DNA of 64,000 nucleotides from Iamia majanohamensis (GCF_028532485.1 NZ_CP116942.1:4512920-4576919), one strand, 5' to 3'; numbered from the stretch's first letter, positions 47,685 through 56,191 are shown. Made by a program: numbers and translations. The notes: a model not told the origin generated them from the letters alone.

Positions 47685-49262
47685 GTGGGCCCCCCGCCTC
47701 CTGACGCCGGCGCGGCCGGCACGATGCGACGCGGCAGCGTGATCGCCGGCCGGTACCGCCTGGACCACCCCCTCGCCACCGGGGGCATGGCCCGCGTCTG
47801 GACCGCGACCGACGAGGTCCTGGGCCGCCGGGTGGCGGTCAAGCTCCTCCTCGAGCACTACCTCGCCGACGCCTCCTTCGTCCGCCGCTTCCGGGCCGAG
47901 GCCCTGGCCGCGGCCCGCCTCACCCACCCCTCGGTCGTCGCCGTCTACGACACGTGCTCCGACGACGGGGTGGAGGCCATCGTGATGGAGCTGGTCGACG
48001 GCTCCACCCTCCGGGCCCACATGGACGCCCGGGGCCCCCTGCCGGCGGAGGAGGCCTGCCGCATCGCCGGGCGGGTGGCCGAGGCCCTGGCCGTGGCCCA
48101 CAAGGCCCAGATCGTCCACCGCGACATCAAGCCGGCCAACGTGCTCCTCTCGACCAGCGGGCGCGTCGTGGTCACCGACTTCGGCATCGCCAAGGCCTCC
48201 GAGGTGGGCGACCTCACCACCGACCGCCAGATGCTGGGCACGGCCAAGTACCTCGCCCCCGAGCAGGTCGAGGGCGCACCCGTCGACGGCCGGTCCGACC
48301 TCTACGCCCTGGGCGTCGTGCTCTTCGAGATGCTGTGCGGCCGCGTCCCGTTCCTCTCCGACACCGAGGCCGCCACGGCCCTGGCCCGCCTGCACCAGGA
48401 CCCGCCGCCGCCCCGCTCGCTGCGCCCGGACCTCTCCCCCGAGCTCGAGCAGGTGGTGCTGCGGCTGCTCGCCCGCGACCCCGACGACCGCTGGCCCGAC
48501 GCGGCCAGCCTGGCCCGCACGCTCGGGGCGGTGGCCGCCGGCAACGCCCTGCCGCCGCTGCCCGCGCCGCCGGCGCCCCGCCCGGCGCCCGCGGCCCGGG
48601 CCACCGCAGCCGCCCCCTCCCCCGCCCCCCACGGCGCGCCCGTCGCCCCCGGGCCGCCCCCCCGGGCCCCCGCCCCCCCGCCGACCGACGTCGCCCCCGC
48701 CGAGCGCGGCCCCAGGCGTCGGGGCGCGCCCACCGTCTTCGTGGTGGCCCTGCTGGCCCTGGCCGCCCTGGTGGTGGGGGCCCTGGCCTGGCGGCTGCTC
48801 TCCCCCGGCGGCACCGAGCAGGTCCGCCCCGCGGCCACCGCCTTCGACCCCTTCGGCACCGACGGCGAGAACGACCCCGACGAGGGGCGGGCGAGCGACG
48901 GCGACCCGGCCACCACCTGGAGCACCGAGACCTACAACGACGGCCCCGTGGTCGCCGACTACAAGGAGGGCGGCGACGGCGTGGGCCTCGCCCTCGACCT
49001 GGGCGAGGAGCGGGCTGTCGACGAGCTGGTGCTCACCAGCCCCAGCACCGGGTGGGACGCCCGGGTCTACGTCCTGGCCGATGCCCCCGCCGCCGACGTG
49101 GCCAGCTGGGGTGAGCCGGCGGCCACGGGCGAGGACCTCCCGGCCGACGCCCGCTTCGCCCTCGACGGCGCCGAGGGCCGCTACGTGCTGCTCTGGATCA
49201 CCCGCACCACCGACGAGGGCCAGGTCGTGGTGGCCGAGGCGAGCGTCGAGGCCCGCACGTGA
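47685..49262 (+). CDS. Transmembrane Ser/Thr protein kinase with MviN-type extracellular domain
   Basis: A 525-residue protein. Residues 20-280 are an Hanks-type kinase with all catalytic residues: VAVKLLLEHYL (Lys53), HRDIKPANVLL (Asp147), DFGIAK (Asp165) and YLAPEQ. A Pro/Ala-rich linker (285-345) leads to one membrane helix (VFVVALLALAALVVGALAW, about 351-370). The ectodomain (385-525) starts AFDPFGTDGENDPDEGRASD and resembles the discoidin-like domain at the C-terminus of mycobacterial MviN (Rv3910). It sits where mviN/murJ is expected, before sigM, but carries no flippase helices. The GTG start follows TAGGGT by 6 nt. Confidence 0.88.
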   Translation: MGPPPPDAGAAGTMRRGSVIAGRYRLDHPLATGGMARVWTATDEVLGRRVAVKLLLEHYLADASFVRRFRAEALAAARLTHPSVVAVYDTCSDDGVEAIVMELVDGSTLRAHMDARGPLPAEEACRIAGRVAEALAVAHKAQIVHRDIKPANVLLSTSGRVVVTDFGIAKASEVGDLTTDRQMLGTAKYLAPEQVEGAPVDGRSDLYALGVVLFEMLCGRVPFLSDTEAATALARLHQDPPPPRSLRPDLSPELEQVVLRLLARDPDDRWPDAASLARTLGAVAAGNALPPLPAPPAPRPAPAARATAAAPSPAPHGAPVAPGPPPRAPAPPPTDVAPAERGPRRRGAPTVFVVALLALAALVVGALAWRLLSPGGTEQVRPAATAFDPFGTDGENDPDEGRASDGDPATTWSTETYNDGPVVADYKEGGDGVGLALDLGEERAVDELVLTSPSTGWDARVYVLADAPAADVASWGEPAATGEDLPADARFALDGAEGRYVLLWITRTTDEGQVVVAEASVEART

Positions 49263-49275
49263 CCGGGCCCGGCAC

Positions 49276-49872
49276 GTGACCGACGAGGAGCAGCTCTGGG
49301 GCCGCGACCCGGACCCCGACGCCGACCTGCTGGCCGCCGCCCGCGACGGCGACCGCCAGGCGCTCGACGCCCTGCTGCGCCGCCACGAGGAGCGCCTCCA
49401 CGCCGTGTGCCGGCGCATCACCGGCGACCCGACCGACGCCCTCGACGCCCTCCAGGAGGCCATGGTCGCCATCGTCCGGGGCCTGCCCCGCTTCGACGGG
49501 CGGTCCCGGGTGTCGACCTGGATGTACCGGGTCACCACCAACTGCTGCCTGGACGAGCTGCGCCGCCGCCGGCGCCGGCCCACCGACCCGCTCCCCGAGC
49601 TCGAGGAGGCCCCGCCGGGCGGTGCCCCCGACGTCGACGAGGCCGTCGCCGTGCGCACCGACGTCGACGCCGCCCTGGCCGCCCTCCCCCCCGAGTTCCG
49701 GGCCCCGGTGGTGCTCCGCGACGTGGTGGGCCACGACTACGCCGAGATCGCCGCCATCCTGGAGATCCCCCCGGGCACCGTCCGGTCCCGCATCGCCCGC
49801 GGCCGCCGGGCCCTGGCCCGGGACCTGGGGAACCAGACCCCGTCCCCCGACCGTCCAAGCCTCCGACCATGA
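49276..49872 (+). CDS. ECF sigma factor (SigM-like)
   Basis: A 198-residue ECF sigma factor. Region 2 is ALLRRHEERLHAVCRRITGD, DALDALQEAMVAIVRGLPRF and RVSTWMYRVTTNCCLDELRR. Region 4 is LPPEFRAPVVLRDVVGHDYA followed by EIAAILEIPPGTVRSRIARG. Its position before an anti-sigma gene and trxB-trxA matches mycobacterial sigM, which responds to oxidative or envelope stress. GTG 49276 lies 13 bp after the kinase gene. The stop overlaps the next start (ATGA). Confidence 0.92.
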   Translation: MTDEEQLWGRDPDPDADLLAAARDGDRQALDALLRRHEERLHAVCRRITGDPTDALDALQEAMVAIVRGLPRFDGRSRVSTWMYRVTTNCCLDELRRRRRRPTDPLPELEEAPPGGAPDVDEAVAVRTDVDAALAALPPEFRAPVVLRDVVGHDYAEIAAILEIPPGTVRSRIARGRRALARDLGNQTPSPDRPSLRP

Positions 49873-50849
49873 CCCCTCCCCCCACCCCCGACGACCCGGG
49901 CGCCGAGCCCCTCGACGACGACGAGCTGGCCGTCCACGCCGTCCTCGACGGCGAGGCCACCGCCGACGAGCGCCGGCGTGTCGCCCGCGACCCACGCCTG
50001 CGGGCCCGCCTGGAGGAGCTGCGGGCCACGGCCGCGGCCGTCGCCCCCACCCCGCCGGCGGCCGAGGCCGACCTGGCCCGGATCCGGGCCACCGCGATCG
50101 CCGCCCTCGCCACCGACCCGGCCGCCGAGGCGGACGACGGCGAGGTCGATGACGCAGACGCGGCGGGCGTGGCCGCCGACGACGACCCGGGTGGCCCGTC
50201 GGACGGCGACGAGGAGCCGGCCGGCGACCCCGCCGTCGTCCCGCTCACCACCCGACGCCCCCGACGGCTGCCCCCGCTGCCGGCGGTGGCCGCGGTGGTG
50301 CTCGTGCTGCTGGTCGTGGGGGTGGGCCTCATCGCCACGGGCCGGGGCGACGACGGCGACACCAGCGCCACGCAGACCGCGGCCGAGTCCCGGGCCGACG
50401 AGGCGACCGAGGAGGCGGGCGACGCCACGAGCGGCGGGGCCGCGTCGCCGGAGGCCGACGCCGCCCCCAGCACCACGCTGCCCGAGGGCACCCGGACCTT
50501 CGCCTCCGACGACGACCTGCGGGTCGTGCTCCAGGAGGTCGACCCCACCTCCCTCGACGCCCTCGCCCCGCCGCCCCCCGCCGACGACGCCGGCGGGTCC
50601 GACGCCGGCGACGCCACCGCCAGCGCGGCCGAGACCGAGGACGGGGCGCGGTGCGGCAGCGTGCTCCAGGCGTCCGACAGCGCCATCGGGGAGGTCCAGG
50701 CCGTGGCCCTCGTCGAGGTCGACGGCACCCCCCTCGTCGTGCTGAGCACCCCGGTGGAGGCCACCGCCGAGACCCCCGCGTCCACCCGCCTGACCGTCCT
50801 GGAGGCGGCCAGCTGCGTCCCCCGCTTCGCGGTGCAGCGCGACCCCTGA
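49869..50849 (+). CDS. Anti-sigma factor, membrane-anchored
   Basis: A 326-residue protein coupled to the sigma gene (ATGA). The short N-terminal segment DELAVHAVLDGEATADERRR resembles the sigma-binding helix region of actinobacterial anti-sigma factors but has no HxxxCxxC zinc motif. An acidic linker leads to one membrane helix (AVAAVVLVLLVVGVGLIATG, about residues 138-158). The rest is a long, acidic, Thr/Ala-rich extracellular part ending with a small folded domain that has a Cys pair (GARCGSVLQA and AASCVPRFAV). It probably holds the sigma factor at the membrane. Confidence 0.75.
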   Translation: MTPPPTPDDPGAEPLDDDELAVHAVLDGEATADERRRVARDPRLRARLEELRATAAAVAPTPPAAEADLARIRATAIAALATDPAAEADDGEVDDADAAGVAADDDPGGPSDGDEEPAGDPAVVPLTTRRPRRLPPLPAVAAVVLVLLVVGVGLIATGRGDDGDTSATQTAAESRADEATEEAGDATSGGAASPEADAAPSTTLPEGTRTFASDDDLRVVLQEVDPTSLDALAPPPPADDAGGSDAGDATASAAETEDGARCGSVLQASDSAIGEVQAVALVEVDGTPLVVLSTPVEATAETPASTRLTVLEAASCVPRFAVQRDP

Positions 50850-50883
50850 GCCCCCGCCCGGAGCCCCGGGCCGGACCCGCCGC

Positions 50884-50889
50884 TAGGCT
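50884..50889 (+). promoter_or_regulatory. -10 element (TAGGCT) for the small membrane protein gene
   Basis: Located 7 nt before the GTG start at 50897; leaderless layout. Confidence 0.6.
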
Positions 50890-50896
50890 CCGGCTC

Positions 50897-51277
50897 GTGC
50901 CCACCGACCCGTCGCCCCGCACCCCGACCTCGCCCGACCCCGGCGGGGAGGCGCACGGCGACTGGCCGGCGCAGGCCACCGAGACCATCGTCGGCCTCGT
51001 CGACACGGTCCGGCAGAAGACCACCGGTCCCGCCACCACCGCCGTGCGGGCCGCGGTGTGGGGCCTGCTCATCGCCATCGTCGGCACCGCCGCCCTGGTG
51101 CTGTTCCTGGTCCTGTTCGTGCGGGGCCTCGACATCCTCGCCCAGGTCGTCCTGGACGCCATCGGCATCGAGAAGGCGGGCCGGGCGACCTGGATCGCCC
51201 ACACCCTCACCGGCCTGCTGTTCCTCGTCCCCGGCGTCCTGCTCATGCGCAAGGGCGCCCAGCCCACGGCGGACTGA
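50897..51277 (+). CDS. Small two-helix membrane protein
   Basis: A 126-residue protein with a polar N-terminus, an amphipathic segment (ATETIVGLVDTVRQKTTGPA) and two membrane helices (AVWGLLIAIVGTAALVLFLV and WIAHTLTGLLFLVPGVLLM). The layout resembles the phage-holin-superfamily/DUF proteins common in actinobacteria. It lies between the anti-sigma factor and trxB with its own leaderless promoter. Function unknown. Confidence 0.6.
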   Translation: MPTDPSPRTPTSPDPGGEAHGDWPAQATETIVGLVDTVRQKTTGPATTAVRAAVWGLLIAIVGTAALVLFLVLFVRGLDILAQVVLDAIGIEKAGRATWIAHTLTGLLFLVPGVLLMRKGAQPTAD

Positions 51278-51376
51278 CGGCGGAATACCCCCGGGGGGTG
51301 CCCGGTTGCCCCGTCCGGAGCGTCCCGTCCCGGCCACCGGCCCGGTGACGGGCCCCCGAAGACCCCTGGAGCCCCC

Positions 51377-52339
51377 GTGTCAGACGACATCCACAAGCTG
51401 ATCATCGTCGGGTCCGGCCCCGCCGGGCTCACCGCCGCCATCTACGCGGCCCGGGCCAGCCTCGACCCCCTGGTCCTCGAGGGCGAGCCGTCCTCGACCA
51501 CCGACCAGCCCGGCGGCGCCCTGATGACCACCACCGAGGTGGAGAACTACCCCGGGTTCCCCGACGGGATCATGGGCCCCGACCTCATGCTCCGCTTCAA
51601 GGAGCAGGCCCAGCGCTTCGGCACCGACGTGCGGATGGAGAAGGTCAGCCGCGTCGACCTGTCGGCCCGCCCCTTCCGCCTGTGGGTCGGCGACCCCGAC
51701 GCCGCCGAGCCCACCTACCGGGCCGAGGCCGTGGTCATCTCCACCGGCGCCCGCCCCGTCATGCTGGAGCTGCCCGGCGAGCAGGAGCTCGTCGGCCACG
51801 GCGTCTCCACCTGCGCCACCTGCGACGGGTTCTTCTTCCGCGACCACGACATCGCCGTGGTCGGCGGGGGCGACTCGGCCCTGGAGGAGGCCCTCTTCCT
51901 CACCAAGTTCGCCCGCTCGGTCACCATCGTCCACCGCCGCGACGAGCTCCGGGCCTCCAAGATCATGCAGGAGCGGGCCTTCGCCAACGAGAAGATCTCC
52001 TTCGCCTGGAACAGCGTCGTCGACGCCATCGAGGGCAAGGGCAGCCTGTCGTCGGTCCGCCTGCGCGACGTCCAGACCGACGAGACCCGCGACCTGCCCG
52101 TCACCGGGCTGTTCGTGGCCATCGGCCACCGCCCCAACACCGACGTGTTCAAGGGCCAGGTGGCCATGGACGACGGCGGCTACATCGTCACCGACGCGGG
52201 GTCGCGCACCGACGTCGAGGGCGTGTTCGCCTGCGGCGACGTGCAGGACACCGTCTACCGCCAGGCGATCACCGCGGCCGGCTCCGGCTGCATGGCCGCC
52301 ATCGACGCCGAGCGCTGGCTCGAGGCCCAGCACGGCTGA
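51377..52339 (+). CDS. trxB: Thioredoxin reductase
   Basis: A 320-residue FAD/NADPH disulfide reductase that recycles thioredoxin. The FAD motif is LIIVGSGPAGLTAAIYAARA. The redox site is CATCDGFFFRDHD, the NADPH motif VVGGGDSALEEALFL and the second FAD motif VFACGDVQDTVYRQAITAAG. The GTG start at 51377 has CTGGAG 7 nt upstream. It is followed by trxA after an 84-bp gap containing a hairpin. Confidence 0.97.
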   Translation: MSDDIHKLIIVGSGPAGLTAAIYAARASLDPLVLEGEPSSTTDQPGGALMTTTEVENYPGFPDGIMGPDLMLRFKEQAQRFGTDVRMEKVSRVDLSARPFRLWVGDPDAAEPTYRAEAVVISTGARPVMLELPGEQELVGHGVSTCATCDGFFFRDHDIAVVGGGDSALEEALFLTKFARSVTIVHRRDELRASKIMQERAFANEKISFAWNSVVDAIEGKGSLSSVRLRDVQTDETRDLPVTGLFVAIGHRPNTDVFKGQVAMDDGGYIVTDAGSRTDVEGVFACGDVQDTVYRQAITAAGSGCMAAIDAERWLEAQHG

Positions 52340-52342
52340 GCG

Positions 52343-52364
52343 CGGAAGGGTGAAGCCCCTTCCG
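52343..52364. other. Hairpin between trxB and trxA
   Basis: CGGAAGGG and CCCTTCCG form a perfect 8-bp stem with a TGAAGC loop, 4 bp after the trxB stop. It may be a partial terminator or mRNA-processing element that sets the relative output of trxB and trxA. Confidence 0.5.
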
Positions 52365-52423
52365 GTGTTGCCCTACCCGCAGGCCGATCCCGGCCCCCAG
52401 TCCCACCCACCAAGGAGACAACC

Positions 52424-52750
52424 ATGGCCAACGGTGTCGAGACCCTCAGCACCTCCAGCTTCGACGAGACGGTGGCCTCGTCCGACCTCCCCGTCCTCGT
52501 CGACTTCTGGGCCGAGTGGTGCGGGCCCTGCAAGGCCATCGCACCGATCCTCGAGGAGATCGCCGACGAGCACGGCGACCGCGTCCGGATCGCCAAGCTC
52601 AACGTCGACGACAACCCGGACATCGCCCGGCGCTTCGACGTCATGAGCATCCCCACCCTCATCCTCTTCAAGGAGGGCACCCCCGAGGCCCGCCTCGTCG
52701 GGGCCAAGGGCAAGGGCCAGCTGGTCGAGGAGATCAGCCCCCACCTCTGA
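52424..52750 (+). CDS. trxA: Thioredoxin
   Basis: A 108-residue thioredoxin with the canonical active site in LVDFWAEWCGPCKAIAPILE, the cis-Pro in SIPTLILFKEG and the final helix GQLVEEISPHL. The ATG at 52424 follows AGGAGA by about 6 nt. It is the electron acceptor of TrxB, encoded just upstream. Confidence 0.97.
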   Translation: MANGVETLSTSSFDETVASSDLPVLVDFWAEWCGPCKAIAPILEEIADEHGDRVRIAKLNVDDNPDIARRFDVMSIPTLILFKEGTPEARLVGAKGKGQLVEEISPHL

Positions 52751-52871
52751 GCGGCACCGGGCCCGCCCGGTCCCCCGCACCCCTGCCCCGAGGGCGGGCC
52801 GGTCCGCCGGCCCGCCCTCGGCGCGTCCGGCCCCGGCCAGGCCGCCCGGGCCCGCCGGGCTGGTCCCCCAC

Positions 52872-52877
52872 TAGCCT
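52872..52877 (+). promoter_or_regulatory. -10 element (TAGCCT) for the CwlM-like gene
   Basis: Located 6 nt before the GTG start at 52884; leaderless layout. Confidence 0.6.
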
Positions 52878-52883
52878 GCGACG

Positions 52884-53909
52884 GTGTCCGAAGGCCCTCC
52901 CCCCCGGTCCCCCGCGCCGTCGTCCGGCGCCGGTGACGCCGGGCTCCCGCTGCGCCCGCCGGCGACCGGGGCCGCCGTGGCCGACCTCCAGGACCGCCTG
53001 CGGCGCGTCGGCGTCGACCTCGACGACGACGGCACCTACGGCCCCGCCACCGAGGACGCGGTGCGCACCTTCCAGGCCAGCCGGGGCATCCGCGTCGACG
53101 GCATCTGCGGCCGGGAGACCTGGTCGGCGCTGGTCGAGGCGGGGTGGCGCCTCGGCGACCGCCTGCTCTACGAGCGCACGCCGATGGTGCGGGGCGAGGA
53201 CGTCACCGACCTCCAGGTCCGCCTCGGCGGCCTCGGGTTCCTCGACGACCGCGTCGACGGCATCCTCGGGCCCCGCACCCGCCGCGCCCTGCAGGACTTC
53301 CAGCGCAACTGCGGCCTCACCGTCGACGGCATCTGCGGACCCGAGACCATCACCGAGCTGGTCCGCCTCGACGCCCGCACCCCGACGACGGTGAAGGCCG
53401 GCGTGGTCGAGCGGGCCCGGCTCCGCTCCACCCCCCGCGAGCTGGCCGGCCGTCGGGTGGTCATCGGCGACCTGGGCGGGGTGGGCGCCCTGGCCGTGGC
53501 CGCCGAGCGGGCCCTGCAGGCCGCCGGGGCCACCGTGGTGGTCACCAGCCACCCCGACGGCTCGGCCCAGGCCCAGGAGGCCAACGCCCTCGACGCCGAC
53601 CTGTACCTCGGCCTGCGGGCCCACGACGAGCCCCGGTGCGCCTTCTACGCCACCGCCGCGTTCCACTCCGAGGGCGGCCACCGGCTGGCCACGCTGCTGG
53701 CCGAGGGCCTCGGCGACCCCGACGCCCTCGCCACCGAGGTCGCGGTCACCGGGATGCGGCTGCCGGTGCTCCGCGAGACGCGGATGCCGGCGGTGGTGTG
53801 CGAGCTGGCCCCGCCCCGGCGGATCGTGGAGCGCAACCCCGTGCTGGCCGCCCTGGTGCGCGACACCGTCGGCGCCTGGATCGCGGACCCCCTCCCCGCC
53901 TCTCCCTGA
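52884..53909 (+). CDS. CwlM-like protein: two peptidoglycan-binding domains and a degenerate amidase_3 domain
   Basis: A 341-residue protein without signal peptide. Two PG_binding_1 domains are clear: AVADLQDRLRRVGVDLDDDG...VRTFQASRGIRVDGICG (about residues 30-85) and VTDLQVRLGGLGFLDDRVDG...LQDFQRNCGLTVDGICG (about 105-155). The rest aligns with N-acetylmuramoyl-L-alanine amidases, but the first zinc motif (normally GHGG) reads VVIGDLGGVG and the SLHxN-type motif reads GLRAHDEP. It is therefore probably non-catalytic, like mycobacterial CwlM, a cytoplasmic regulator of MurA encoded at the same place after trx. GTG start. Confidence 0.82.
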   Translation: MSEGPPPRSPAPSSGAGDAGLPLRPPATGAAVADLQDRLRRVGVDLDDDGTYGPATEDAVRTFQASRGIRVDGICGRETWSALVEAGWRLGDRLLYERTPMVRGEDVTDLQVRLGGLGFLDDRVDGILGPRTRRALQDFQRNCGLTVDGICGPETITELVRLDARTPTTVKAGVVERARLRSTPRELAGRRVVIGDLGGVGALAVAAERALQAAGATVVVTSHPDGSAQAQEANALDADLYLGLRAHDEPRCAFYATAAFHSEGGHRLATLLAEGLGDPDALATEVAVTGMRLPVLRETRMPAVVCELAPPRRIVERNPVLAALVRDTVGAWIADPLPASP

Positions 53910-54369
53910 CGCACTCGGGGGCCGGCGGGGACCTCCGACGTGGTCGCGGTCTGCGGCCCGCGGACCCTCGACGACGACCTGAGGGTGCCCGCGGCGGCGC
54001 CGAACGCTCTCCGGCGCCCCCAGAGGCCTCTGGCGCGACCGGCCCCGGAACCGCCGGTGGCGGCGGTCGTCCCCGCCGTCCGCGCGGCCCGGACCCGTCT
54101 TCCTTGACGTTCCGTCAGCAGTGGCGACGTGGCGCCCACCCTCGCACCGGCGACGTCCACCCGGCCAGGTGATCGATCCCCGGTCGAGGCCGTCGGTCCT
54201 CAGCGGCCAGTCGAGGGTCATCGTTGTCCACCGACTTGTCCACACCCTGTGGCAAACGCGCACCCCGAGGTTCAGGGCCAGCCCGGTGTGACCTGGGCCA
54301 CGCCGAGGTCGAGGGTGCGACCGCCGCCCGCGCCGGGCTCGACCGCCGCAGCCGGTGGCTGCCGCCGGG
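53910..54369. other. 460-bp intergenic region between cwlM-like and parB, with DnaA-box-like sites
   Basis: No gene is convincing. TTGTCCACC (54224-54232) and TTGTCCACA (54236-54244) stand 12 bp apart; the second is a strong match to the high-GC-type DnaA box. TGTGGCAAA (about 54248-54256) is a weaker inverted copy. The two flanking genes converge here. Confidence 0.55.
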
Positions 54370-55275
54370 CTAGTGGTGGGCCGTCGGGTCGGTGATGAGG
54401 CGGTAGATCCGCTCGAGGTCCTCGATGGTGGCGAAGTCGATCACGACCCGGCCCCGCTTGGCCCCCATCGACACCATCACCCGGGTGTCGAGGCGATCCG
54501 ACAGCAGCCCCTCCAGCTCGAGGATGCCCGGCGGCCGGGTCTGGCCCGGCTCGGGGGCCGGGGCGGGACGGGGGCCGGCGGCCTCCCCGCCGCCCTGGCG
54601 CTCGCGGACGACGTCCTCCACCTCCCGGACGGTGAGCGACTCCTCCACCGCCCGGCGGGCCAGGGCCTCCTGGAAGGCGCGGTCGGGGCTGCCCAGCAGG
54701 CCGCGCGCGTGGCCGGCCGTGAGCTGGCCGTCGCGCACCATCCGCTGCACGGACGGCGGCAGCTGGAACAGGCGCAGGATGTTGGCCACCGAGGAGCGGG
54801 AGCGGCCCACCCGGCGGGCCACCTCCTCCTGGGTGAGCCCGAAGTCCTCGACCAGCTGCTGGTAGGCACCCGCCTCCTCGAGGGGGTTGAGGTCCTGGCG
54901 GTGGAGGTTCTCCACGACCGCCTGCTCGAGCGACGTGCTGTCGTCGATGGCCCGCACCACCGCCGGGATCCGCTCCAGCCCCGCCCGCCGGGCGGCCCGC
55001 CACCGCCGCTCCCCCGCGATGAGCTCGTAGCGGCCGTCGACCGGTCGCACCAGCACGGGCTGGAGCACGCCCAGCTCCCGGATGCTGGCGGCCAGCGCGG
55101 CGAGCGAGTCCTCGTCGAACTGGCTCCGCGGCTGGTGCGGGTTGGGCTCGATGTCGGCGACCAGCAGGTCCGAGAGCCCCGGCCCGGGCGGCGGCGCGAC
55201 CTCCTCGCCGGCCTCGTCGGTGCTGCCGGGGATCAGGGCGTCGAGGCCCCGTCCGAGTCCGCTACGCCGGGCCAC
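54370..55275 (-). CDS. parB: Chromosome-partitioning protein ParB
   Basis: A 301-residue CTP-dependent DNA clamp. The start RSGLGRGLDALIP is the usual ParA-interacting segment. The CTPase/N-terminal domain shows IEPNPHQPRSQFDE, YELIAGERRWRAARRAG and VVENLHRQDLNPLEEA. The helix-turn-helix that reads parS is LTQEEVARRVGRSRSSVANI, and the C-terminal dimer domain ends RVVIDFATIEDLERIY. It loads at the parS sites found at 56241-59219. It overlaps the parA end by 14 bp. Confidence 0.97.
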   Translation of the reverse strand: MARRSGLGRGLDALIPGSTDEAGEEVAPPPGPGLSDLLVADIEPNPHQPRSQFDEDSLAALAASIRELGVLQPVLVRPVDGRYELIAGERRWRAARRAGLERIPAVVRAIDDSTSLEQAVVENLHRQDLNPLEEAGAYQQLVEDFGLTQEEVARRVGRSRSSVANILRLFQLPPSVQRMVRDGQLTAGHARGLLGSPDRAFQEALARRAVEESLTVREVEDVVRERQGGGEAAGPRPAPAPEPGQTRPPGILELEGLLSDRLDTRVMVSMGAKRGRVVIDFATIEDLERIYRLITDPTAHH

Positions 55276-56191
55276 GGCTGACCTCCTTGGCGAGCTCCCG
55301 GTAGGCGATGGCGCCCCGGGAGCTGGGGTCGAACGCGATGATCGGCTGGCCGTAGGACGGCGCCTCGGACAGCCGCACGGTGCGGGGGATGACCTGGCGG
55401 CACACCTTGTCGCCGAAGTGCTCCCGCACCTCCTGACCCACCTGGTCGCTCAGCTTGGTGCGGGCGTCGTACATCACCAGCACGATGGTGGAGACCTGCA
55501 GCTCCCGGTTCAGGTTCTTCTTCACCAGGTTGACGTTGCGGATCAGCTGCCCCAGGCCCTCCAGGGCGTAGTACTCGCACTGGATGGGGACCAGCACCTC
55601 GCGCGCCGCGGCCATGGCGTTCACGGTGAGCAGGCCGAGCGACGGCGGGCAGTCGATGAGCACGTAGTCGAAGTCGTCGCGCACCTGCTCGATGGCGTTG
55701 CGCAGGCGCATCTCGCGGCTGAAGGCGGGCACCAGCTCGATCTCGGCCCCCGCCAGGTCCAGGGCCGAGGGGGCCACCAGCAGGTTGCGGATGGCGGTGC
55801 CCTCGACGCAGTCCTCCAGGGGTGCGTCGTGGAGGATGACGTCGTACATCGACGTCTCCAGCTCGCGGACGTTGATGCCCAGGCCGGTGCTGGCGTTGCC
55901 CTGGGGGTCCAGGTCGACCACCAGCACGCGGTAGCCCAGGTCGGCCAGGCAGGCGCCCAGGTTGACCGCGGTGGTCGTCTTCCCCACGCCCCCCTTCTGG
56001 TTGGCGATGGCGATCACCCGGGGCAGGCCCTCGCGGGGGAGGTCGTCCCCCGCCGCGGTCGGCTCGGGCTCCGGGGGGGCGACCACCTCGGGCGCCTCGG
56101 CCACCGCCTCGGAGATCTCGTCGGCGCGCAGCCGGTCGAAGATGGCCCGACCGGGATCCGCGACGTGGGGATCCTCAGAGGTCGCAGGCAC
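55262..56191 (-). CDS. parA: Chromosome-partitioning ATPase ParA
   Basis: A 309-residue ParA/Soj ATPase. The deviant Walker A is IANQKGGVGKTTTAVNLGAC (signature Lys66 and Lys71). Other motifs are VLVVDLDPQGNASTGLG, YVLIDCPPSLGLLTVNAM and VIPRTVRLSEAPSYGQP. The N-terminal 50 residues are acidic and variable. GTG at 56189-56191 is chosen because GAGG lies 8 nt upstream; GTG at 56197 is also possible. One parS site lies 50 bp upstream, so ParB probably influences its expression. Confidence 0.96.
   Translation of the reverse strand: MPATSEDPHVADPGRAIFDRLRADEISEAVAEAPEVVAPPEPEPTAAGDDLPREGLPRVIAIANQKGGVGKTTTAVNLGACLADLGYRVLVVDLDPQGNASTGLGINVRELETSMYDVILHDAPLEDCVEGTAIRNLLVAPSALDLAGAEIELVPAFSREMRLRNAIEQVRDDFDYVLIDCPPSLGLLTVNAMAAAREVLVPIQCEYYALEGLGQLIRNVNLVKKNLNRELQVSTIVLVMYDARTKLSDQVGQEVREHFGDKVCRQVIPRTVRLSEAPSYGQPIIAFDPSSRGAIAYRELAKEVSRGPA

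Noticed and set aside
54129..54395. Forward ORF between the cwlM-like gene and parB
   Set aside because: It overlaps the parB end, contains the DnaA-box-like sites and has no protein-like composition.
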